A stretch of 7,727 nucleotides of DNA from Deltaproteobacteria bacterium (lineage in GTDB: Bacteria; Myxococcota_A; UBA796; UBA9615), in contig JAJDAI010001266.1 of the NCBI GenBank assembly GCA_029261955.1, forward strand, positions 1 to 7,727, written 5' to 3'. Under the pieces are notes generated by a model, which saw only the letters and a list, made by a program, of their open reading frames with translations, was not told where the DNA came from and did no database searches. This document shows, one piece after another, positions 1-5,118 of the stretch. A program made the position numbers and the translations under genes. Position 1 is the stretch's first letter; every line of letters starts with the position of its first letter.

Positions 1-339
1 CAGGGCGAGGACCTCGACGGCTTCGAGTTCCTCGACGCCATGACCCGCATCGCGCTCCCGCCGCCGGTCATGGTCTGCACCCGCCTCAAGGGCGTGCAGG
101 CCTGGAGCCCCGGCGTCCTGCGGTCCCTCGGTGTGCGGCGCGTCATCGCCCGGCCCGTCCGCTTCCCCCAGGTCGCGGACATGCTCGAGTCGATCATGGC
201 CGAGCTCACCCAGACGATGACCGCCATCCCGGCCATCGGCGCCCTGCCGGTCGACGTCGAGGAGATCGAGGTCGGCGCTGGCACCGTGCGCAGCGACGAG
301 GGCGTGCAGACGGTCCACTGGGAGCCGAGCAAGGCCTGA
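1..339 (+). CDS. Response-regulator receiver-domain protein, 3' part only
   Basis: The reading frame is open from the first base, so the start and the phosphoacceptor region lie outside the window; 112 residues are visible. The first residues (DLDGFEFLDAM) match the stretch after the phospho-Asp in receiver domains. A strand ending in the switch Thr follows (VMVCT, about residues 23-27), and then the last strand and helix (VIARPVRFPQVADML). The near-invariant receiver Lys in the usual KP pair appears here as Arg (RP), so phosphorylation chemistry may be altered or lost. About 45 residues follow the domain with no recognisable output domain, so this may be a stand-alone or C-terminal receiver. 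It converges with the ATP-grasp gene and stops 89 bases from that gene's stop codon. The receiver call is fairly secure; the partner kinase and function are unknown. Confidence 0.7.
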   Translation, partial: QGEDLDGFEFLDAMTRIALPPPVMVCTRLKGVQAWSPGVLRSLGVRRVIARPVRFPQVADMLESIMAELTQTMTAIPAIGALPVDVEEIEVGAGTVRSDEGVQTVHWEPSKA

Positions 340-353
340 AACCCCCGGTGTCA

Positions 354-422
354 GGGCCAGCTGGGGTCTGACCCCACTCAGCCCACGACGTGGGCCAGCT
401 GGGGTCAGACCCCACCCAGCCC
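354..422. repeat. Pair of REP-like palindromic repeats in a convergent gap
   Basis: Two 31-base units, at 354-384 and 392-422, differ at only two positions and repeat with a 38-base period. Each is centred on a 15-base near-perfect palindrome, TGGGGTCTGACCCCA at 362-376 and TGGGGTCAGACCCCA at 400-414. The cores are exact reverse complements of each other, while the outer flanks (GGGCCAGC on the left, CAGCCC on the right) stay in direct orientation. The flanks also pair partly, giving an imperfect longer hairpin. The pair fills the gap between two convergent stop codons, a typical site for REP elements and bidirectional terminators. Similar GGGGTC-N-GACCCC motifs are, to my recollection, dispersed in many GC-rich genomes and sometimes linked to REP-associated tyrosine transposases; no transposase is present here. 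Confidence 0.75.
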
Positions 423-428
423 GCGGGC

Positions 429-1595
429 TCAGGCGGGTCGCCAGTCCAACTCGATCTCGCCGGCTTCGTTCACGACCACCCCGCGGGTGACCGCTCGGCC
501 GCGTGTGTAGCCGGCGGTGACGACGTCGCCGGGGTGCTCCCAGGTGGCGAGCTCGTGGTCCTGAAGATCCCCTGCGAGGGTGTCGCGGCCGGGGGCCAGG
601 GGCACGTTGGGTGCCTCGGTGAGGTCGTGCGCGATGAGCTGCCCGCCGGCCAGGGGGGGCAGGCGACCCGGCTCGATGCGGCGGCCTTCGATGGCGTCCA
701 GGTGCGCGTGCAGCAGGGCGGGGGCCCAGGCGGCGTACAGCGCGAAGCTGGCCGTGAGGCGCGGGTTGATCTCGATGAGCACCGGGCCCTCGGGGCCCAC
801 CACGAAGTCCACACCGAAGTAGCCGCGGTAGCCGCGCTTCGCGATGACGGCGCCGAGCGCCTCGATCAGCGGGGCGGGCTCGGGGATCGGCTTGGGGCGC
901 CAGGTGAAGTCGTTGCCGCAGGAGCCGAGGGGGTAGGGGGTCAGCCAGGGCGTGCCGGTGACCTGCACGATGGGCGCGGAGACGAGGACGGCCCCTTCGT
1001 GATCGACCACGGCGTGCACGGTGCCGGGGCGCCCCTCGATGCGCTCGGCCAGGCGCAGCGGGCGGCCCGGCAGCGCGGCGCAGAGCGCGTCCCAGTCGGC
1101 CTCGGAGTCGATGGCGAAGGTGCGCTTGCCGGCGTGGGAGCGCGGGCTCTGGGCGACGAGGGGGCGGCGGAGCTGGGGCAGGACCTCGGCGAGGGGGCCG
1201 GCCGCCTTGCAGCTGGCCTGGGCGGGCACGGGCACGCCGGCTTCCGAGGCGAGGTCAGCGAACGCGAGCTTGTTCTCCAGCGGGCCCGCGAGCGAGGCGG
1301 GGGCCAGGGCGAAGCGGGCGCCCAGCGCGGCGGCGGTCTCCTCGTTGCGGCGGCCGGGCTTGAAGGAGATGAGCAGCGCCGGCTCGGTCGCGATGGCGGC
1401 GGCGACGGTGGGGTCCTCGAGCAGGGCGCGCGTGTTCAGCTCGGCGGGGGGATCAACCAGCAAGGGCTCGATGCCCAGGCGGGCGAAGCGGGTGCGCTCG
1501 CGTGCCCGGCCGAAGGTCGCGACGGGCACACCGGGCAGCACCGAGGCCAGGCAGAGCGCGAGCCACGGGTCGTGCAGCAGGATGAAGCGCCTCAC
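429..1595 (-). CDS. ATP-grasp carboxylate-amine ligase family protein
   Basis: This 388-residue protein is predicted to form an amide or similar bond by activating a carboxylate as an acyl phosphate with ATP. An N-terminal pre-ATP-grasp region spans about residues 1-100. The ATP-grasp fold starts near LENKLAFADLASEAGVPVP (106-124), with a nucleotide-loop-like QSPRSHAGKRTF (149-160), GYFGVDFVV (258-266) and the Mg-binding signature VLIEINPRLTAS (272-283, key residues E276 and N278). About 100 residues follow. The pattern resembles the COG2232-like predicted ligases more than LysX/RimK proper; this comes from memory of motifs, not a search. The GTG start at 1593-1595 overlaps the TGA of the PLP-enzyme gene by four bases (GTGA), which decides the start; the frame is open further upstream, but only in the shadow of that gene. 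It is last in the coupled cluster that includes a LysW-like carrier, so a role in loading or extending the carrier is inferred. Substrate unknown. Confidence 0.85.
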   Translation of the reverse strand: MRRFILLHDPWLALCLASVLPGVPVATFGRARERTRFARLGIEPLLVDPPAELNTRALLEDPTVAAAIATEPALLISFKPGRRNEETAAALGARFALAPASLAGPLENKLAFADLASEAGVPVPAQASCKAAGPLAEVLPQLRRPLVAQSPRSHAGKRTFAIDSEADWDALCAALPGRPLRLAERIEGRPGTVHAVVDHEGAVLVSAPIVQVTGTPWLTPYPLGSCGNDFTWRPKPIPEPAPLIEALGAVIAKRGYRGYFGVDFVVGPEGPVLIEINPRLTASFALYAAWAPALLHAHLDAIEGRRIEPGRLPPLAGGQLIAHDLTEAPNVPLAPGRDTLAGDLQDHELATWEHPGDVVTAGYTRGRAVTRGVVVNEAGEIELDWRPA

Positions 1596-2596
1596 GACAG
1601 GGGCTCCAGGCCGAGCTGTTCGAGGTAGGCGCGCACCGCCAGGTAGGTCTCCACCGAGGGCATCTCCGGTGCGGGGTCGAGCTCGGGGTGGGATCGGCCG
1701 GTCACGACCGCGACGACACGTCCCGACAAGCGCCCGGCCCCCGCGAGGCGGCACACGGCGGCGAGCACGGCGGCGCCCTCGGGCGAGGCGTCGACCCCGA
1801 GCCCCCGCAGCTGATCGCTTCCGGAGGCGACCTCGGCGCCGGAGACGGCGACCGCGCCACCGCCCGTCGCCACGAGCCGCTCGGCCAGGGCCGCGGCCCC
1901 GGGCGGGTTGCGCACGCCGAGGCGGCCGGCGGGCGAAGCGGGGTCGTCGGGCAGGTCGGGCTGCAGGGCGCGGGCGATGCCGAGGCACAGCCCCGACTGC
2001 ACCGCCCAGAGCGCGGGCGCGGCGCCCAGGCGGTCGAAGCCATCGGCCATGCCGGTCAGCGACACGCCGGACGAGCTGAAGGTGAGCACGGCGTCGGGGC
2101 GGGCCGGCACCAGCTCGCCCGCGAGGGAGCGGTAGCCGATGCTCGCCAGCGGATCCGCCGTGCCGCGCAGGCTGCGCAGGCCGAAGACGCGCGCGGCGTA
2201 CCTCGCGAAGTTGATGGGCTTCGGGCAGCTGAGCAACAGGCCGCCGGCGGCCTCGATGCGGGCCAGCTTCGAGGGGTTGGTGGCGGGCGAGACGAAGGCG
2301 AGCAGACGGTGTCCCGCGGCCCGGCAGGCGGCGGCCCCCGAGGCCGCGGCGTTGCCCGAGGAGGAGATGACCAGCGTCGAGCCCGTGCCCGGCAGCGCGG
2401 CCACCTGGTAGAGAAGCCCGCGGTCCTTGTGGGAGCCGCCAGGGTTGCGGTCCTCGCGCTTGAGGTGCAGCGACTCGAGCCCCAGCTCGGCGGCCAGCGC
2501 GTCCAGGGGCTCCAGCGGGGTATCGCCCTCACCGAGGCTCAGTTCGGGGCGGTCGAGGCCCTCGAAGAGCGAGGCGTGGCGCCAGATGCCCCTCAA
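1592..2596 (-). CDS. Threonine-synthase-like PLP-dependent enzyme (fold type II)
   Basis: The 334-residue protein has the core of the threonine synthase family. It shows the entry motif GEGDTPLEPL (22-31), the PLP Schiff-base Lys in NPGGSHKDRG (K57), the substrate and cofactor loop SSSGNAAAS (78-86), a Gly/Ser-rich phosphate-binding region SSSGVSLTGMADGF (174-187) and SPEGAAVLAA (271-280). The N-terminal zinc ribbon of many bacterial/archaeal-type threonine synthases is absent, and the protein is shorter than typical. The best start is TTG at 2594-2596, which overlaps the MurD-like gene's TGA as TTGA; only a few residues precede the conserved region, and upstream in-frame sequence is the shadow of the MurD gene. 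No homoserine kinase or dehydrogenase lies nearby, so housekeeping threonine synthesis is unlikely. A beta- or gamma-replacement or elimination on a pathway intermediate, perhaps carrier-bound, is inferred. Family call strong, reaction unknown. Confidence 0.85.
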   Translation of the reverse strand: MRGIWRHASLFEGLDRPELSLGEGDTPLEPLDALAAELGLESLHLKREDRNPGGSHKDRGLLYQVAALPGTGSTLVISSSGNAAASGAAACRAAGHRLLAFVSPATNPSKLARIEAAGGLLLSCPKPINFARYAARVFGLRSLRGTADPLASIGYRSLAGELVPARPDAVLTFSSSGVSLTGMADGFDRLGAAPALWAVQSGLCLGIARALQPDLPDDPASPAGRLGVRNPPGAAALAERLVATGGGAVAVSGAEVASGSDQLRGLGVDASPEGAAVLAAVCRLAGAGRLSGRVVAVVTGRSHPELDPAPEMPSVETYLAVRAYLEQLGLEPLS

Positions 2597-4035
2597 GCGA
2601 GCGCTGCCTGGACCCGGCGCGCGAAGCCCGGTCCGCCGTCGACGAAGCGCGAGAAGAAGAAGGCGCAGCCGGGGGAGCAGAGCACCGCCATGCCGGGGCG
2701 TGAGGCCTCGCGGGCGTGGGCCAGGGCCTCGTCCAGGTCCTGCTCCCGCTGCACCGGCACGCGGCCTCCCAGGGCGGCGAGGAAGGCCTCGGAGCCGCTC
2801 CCCGGCAGGGCGAAGACGTCCTCCGCGAACTCGGCGGCCGCATCCGCCATGCCCGCGTAGTCCATGCCCTTGTCGTCGCCGCCCACCAGCAGGATCAGGC
2901 GGCGGCTGGCTCCTTCGGCCCGGATGCCGGCCTCGGCCGCGGGCGCGGTGGTCGCCTGGATGTCCCAGATCCAGCGCACGCCGTCCTGGTCCGCGACGGT
3001 CTCGAGGCGGCCGGGCAGGGGGCTGATGGTGCTCACCGCGGCGCCGAGGCGCGCGACGGGGGCGCCGGCGGCCACGCAGGCCAGCAGGGCGGAGAGCAGG
3101 TTGCCCCGGTTGTGCAGCCCGGGCAGCGGGAAGTCGCCGACGTCGCACACGGTGGCCACCTCGCCCCGGTGCCGCAGCCTCACGACGCCGCCCTCGACCC
3201 AGGCGCCCTCGTCCTCGTCCCGGCCGGCCAGGTGCAGCTGGCCCCCGACGGCCTCGACCTGCTCCATCGACACCGGGTCCCCGGCGCTCAGCACGGCGTC
3301 GGGGCAGCCCGCCACGAGCCGCAGCTTCGCGGCGACGTAGGCCTCCCAGGAGCCGTGGTCCTCGATGTGGTTGCGGGTGATGTTGGTCAGCACCCCGACG
3401 TCCACGACCACGGGGCGATCGCGCAGGTGGCGGTTGGAGACCTCCCAGATAAGCAGGTCGCTGGGGTCGGCGTCCCGCAGGGCTGCGAGCGTGACCTGGC
3501 GGTTCCGGTCGTTGCCGCCCTGGAGCACCCGGCGGCCCGGCATCGCGGCGGTCAGCAGGTGCCGGATGAGGGCCGAGGTCGTCGACTTGCCGTTGGAGCC
3601 GGTGACGCCGATGCGCGTGCCGGGGAACAGGTCCATCGCGAGGTCGACGACGCCCAGCAGGCGTGCGCCCCGGGCGATCGCGTCGGGCAGGGCCGGCAGG
3701 TTGCTCGGGTAGTTGAACCAGTTCTGGGACGCGAGGATGACCTCGGCCTGCTCCAGGCCCGCGAGGTACTCCTCGCCCAGGCGCAGCTCGATGGGCAGGC
3801 GCCGCAGGGCCTTGAGCTCCGCCTCGCGCTGGTCCTTCGGCAGGGCGGTGTTCGCGCGCCGGAAGGAGCGCGCGAAGGCCCGGAGGTCCGCGCTGAAGTC
3901 GTGGGCGACGATGCCCTCGATGCCCGCGTCGCCGGCGAGGAAGCGCAGCAGGGCGAGGCCTTCGGCCCCCGAGGCGCCGACCACGTGGATGCGGGCGCCG
4001 CGCAGCTCCTCCAGCAGCGCGCCGGGCGTCCTCAC
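2593..4035 (-). CDS. MurD-like Mur ligase family protein with altered substrate motifs
   Basis: This 480-residue protein has the three-domain Mur ligase plan. An N-terminal Rossmann-like region begins at RIHVVGASGAEGLALL (15-30). The central ATPase has the P-loop GVTGSNGKST (143-152), NITRNHIEDHGSWEAYVAAK (218-237) and GLHNRGN (306-312). The C-terminal domain has PGRLE (341-345), LLVGGDDKGMDY (382-393) and SPGCAFFFSRF (454-464), all counterparts of MurD signatures. The MurD motif around SKATN reads DIQATT (358-363), and the Asp before His in the NxxxDH motif is Asn. Residues that recognise the acceptor amino acid or substrate in MurD are thus replaced, suggesting a paralogue and not the essential UDP-MurNAc-L-Ala:D-Glu ligase. 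The GTG start at 4033-4035 overlaps the NlpC/P60 stop (GTGA); the frame stays open far upstream, but only as its shadow. It probably adds an amino acid to a carboxylate at ATP cost. No other mur or dcw genes are adjacent. Confidence 0.85.
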   Translation of the reverse strand: MRTPGALLEELRGARIHVVGASGAEGLALLRFLAGDAGIEGIVAHDFSADLRAFARSFRRANTALPKDQREAELKALRRLPIELRLGEEYLAGLEQAEVILASQNWFNYPSNLPALPDAIARGARLLGVVDLAMDLFPGTRIGVTGSNGKSTTSALIRHLLTAAMPGRRVLQGGNDRNRQVTLAALRDADPSDLLIWEVSNRHLRDRPVVVDVGVLTNITRNHIEDHGSWEAYVAAKLRLVAGCPDAVLSAGDPVSMEQVEAVGGQLHLAGRDEDEGAWVEGGVVRLRHRGEVATVCDVGDFPLPGLHNRGNLLSALLACVAAGAPVARLGAAVSTISPLPGRLETVADQDGVRWIWDIQATTAPAAEAGIRAEGASRRLILLVGGDDKGMDYAGMADAAAEFAEDVFALPGSGSEAFLAALGGRVPVQREQDLDEALAHAREASRPGMAVLCSPGCAFFFSRFVDGGPGFARRVQAALA

Positions 4036-4913
4036 ACCGTCCACCGGAGCACGCGGCGGGCGGCGGTGAAGGCGTAGCGGCCGAGGAAGTCGGCCAGCGG
4101 CTCCTCCACGATCTGCTTGCGTGTCAGGCAGGAGTGGATGACCTGGGTGCCCTCCTCCGCCGGCAGCGCCAGGCCGACGTGGCCCAGGCCCGAGGTGTTC
4201 CCGCGCACGAAGACGAGGTCGCCGGGCTCGATGGCCGCCGCCGCCACGCGGACCCCGCTGCGGCGCTGATCGCGGGTGTTCTTCGGCAGGAGCAGGCCCG
4301 ACTGGTGCAGCAGGGACTGGACGAAGCCGCTGCAGTCCGCCGCCGCGTCGGTGTTGCCACCCCAGAGGTAGGGCCGGCCGGTGCGGCGGCGGGCGCGCTC
4401 GGCCAGCGCCTCCAGGCTGTCCTCCGCGTCGGAGACCTCGCCGATCGCGGCCCGGCGAACGTCGGCCCAGGGGTCCGATATGGGCGCGGCGTTCATCAGC
4501 CGGTTCGAGGTCATCCAGCCGAGCGTGCCGTCGGGCAGCTGCACGAGGGCCCGCCGATCGCGCCGAGCGAACCAGCGGAGGATCACCGGCGGGGTCCACT
4601 GGGTCTGGAGGTCGTCGCCTTCGATGCCCCGGTGCAGATCGAGCGTGGCCCGGCCCAGGGGGAGGACCCAGCTGTGCAGGGTCCAGTCGCTCCCGAGATC
4701 GGCGAGCACGGCCGGCGATGGCACCTCCGCCGCGAGGCGCTCGCTCAGCCCATCCACATAAACCTTCGCCTGGGCGGACACGAGCACGCCGCCCTGCACC
4801 TGCGGGCCGTCCTCGCCCCAGGTCCACCGGGTGGTGTCCACGAGGACGGGGTAGTGCGCGTCCAGCTCGGAGCGCACGGCGGAGACGGCATCGGCGAGGG
4901 CTTGGGCGGTCAC
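4032..4913 (-). CDS. SH3b-NlpC/P60 cysteine peptidase, predicted cytoplasmic (YkfC-like)
   Basis: The 293-residue protein ends in an NlpC/P60 domain (about 165-290). This has PYLWGGNT (181-188), catalytic Cys194 in DCSGFVQ, His245 in GHVGLAL and a third polar residue, His260, in VIHSC. The middle (about 75-145, with VQLPDGTLGWM) looks SH3b-like, the arrangement of YkfC-type enzymes that cut gamma-D-Glu-diamino-acid bonds. Residues 1-60 form a further N-terminal segment I cannot assign. There is no hydrophobic signal sequence or lipobox, so it should act in the cytosol on a small peptide or protein tail, not on the sacculus. The GTG start lies four bases after the carrier gene's TAA, with purine-rich GGAGGAG sequence inside the carrier's Glu codons as a probable ribosome binding site. 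In context it may release the product from the carrier, process its tail, or hydrolyse recycled muropeptides; which one is inference. Confidence 0.88.
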   Translation of the reverse strand: MTAQALADAVSAVRSELDAHYPVLVDTTRWTWGEDGPQVQGGVLVSAQAKVYVDGLSERLAAEVPSPAVLADLGSDWTLHSWVLPLGRATLDLHRGIEGDDLQTQWTPPVILRWFARRDRRALVQLPDGTLGWMTSNRLMNAAPISDPWADVRRAAIGEVSDAEDSLEALAERARRRTGRPYLWGGNTDAAADCSGFVQSLLHQSGLLLPKNTRDQRRSGVRVAAAAIEPGDLVFVRGNTSGLGHVGLALPAEEGTQVIHSCLTRKQIVEEPLADFLGRYAFTAARRVLRWTV

Positions 4914-4917
4914 GGGG

Positions 4918-5076
4918 TTACTTCTCCTCCTCCTCGAAGACAGCGAGGGCGACCGGGTCGGTCGACACGAGCTCCAGCTCGACTCCGCAGGCGTCGCAGA
5001 CGAGCAGCTCGCCGGGCAGGGCGTCAGCGGGGACCTCGACGGGGCCTCCGCACTCGGGGCAGGGTGTTGCAGTCAC
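4918..5076 (-). CDS. LysW-like amino-group carrier protein with atypical tail
   Basis: A 52-residue acidic zinc-ribbon protein. Cys6/Cys9 (CPECG) and Cys27/Cys30 (CDACG) should bind zinc. The following ELELVSTDPVAL (33-44) closely matches the CxxCGxELEVVxLDP signature of LysW, the carrier of alpha-aminoadipate (and Glu) in carrier-mediated lysine or arginine synthesis. LysW normally ends in a Glu-rich EDWGE-type tail whose last Glu is joined to the amino acid; here the end is VFEEEEK, four Glu and a terminal Lys. The GTG start at 5074-5076 has an AAGGAG Shine-Dalgarno five bases upstream; an in-frame GTG two codons earlier overlaps that site and is less likely. It lies 42 bases after nagZ and four before the NlpC/P60 gene. 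No lysZ, lysY, lysJ or lysK is near, so a role in lysine synthesis is unlikely. Homology is recognised by eye; the carrier function is inferred. Confidence 0.85.
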   Translation of the reverse strand: MTATPCPECGGPVEVPADALPGELLVCDACGVELELVSTDPVALAVFEEEEK

Positions 5077-5081
5077 GGGCA

Positions 5082-5087
5082 CTCCTT
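5082..5087 (-). promoter_or_regulatory. Strong ribosome binding site of the LysW-like gene
   Basis: AAGGAG on the minus strand lies five bases before the GTG start at 5074-5076. It is the clearest Shine-Dalgarno sequence in the cluster and sits in the 42-base gap after nagZ. Translation therefore probably starts afresh here, and the downstream genes then depend on coupling. Confidence 0.7.
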
Positions 5088-5118
5088 GTGCGGGGGATAG
5101 TCAGGCGTCGCCGGCTCG

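Noticed and set aside
354..422. CRISPR array
   Set aside because: Only two units, separated by 7 bases, strongly palindromic and with no cas genes; this is a REP-like pair.
390..1628. Long plus-strand open frame opposite the ATP-grasp gene
   Set aside because: Antisense shadow of a GC-rich gene; composition is Gly/Ala/Arg-rich low complexity with no motif, and the minus strand has a clear ATP-grasp protein.
1596..1988. N-terminal extension of the ATP-grasp frame
   Set aside because: It lies wholly inside the PLP-enzyme gene, is Arg-rich without motifs, and the GTGA overlap supplies a natural start. The upstream extensions of the MurD-like and PLP-enzyme frames were rejected for the same reason.
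1688..2860. Plus-strand open frame opposite the PLP-enzyme and MurD-like genes
   Set aside because: It crosses the boundary of two well-supported minus-strand genes and carries no recognisable domain.
2716..4077. Plus-strand open frame opposite the MurD-like gene
   Set aside because: His/Gln/Gly-rich antisense artefact; no family motif.
4918..5076. Frameshift hiding a standard LysW ending (EDWGE)
   Set aside because: The other two frames after the Glu codons encode no such ending and run straight into the next gene's start region, so the EEEEK tail appears genuine.
429..5076. Lysine or arginine biosynthesis operon of the LysW type
   Set aside because: No LysZ kinase, LysY reductase, LysJ aminotransferase or LysK hydrolase genes are present, and the ligases, PLP enzyme and peptidase belong to other families.
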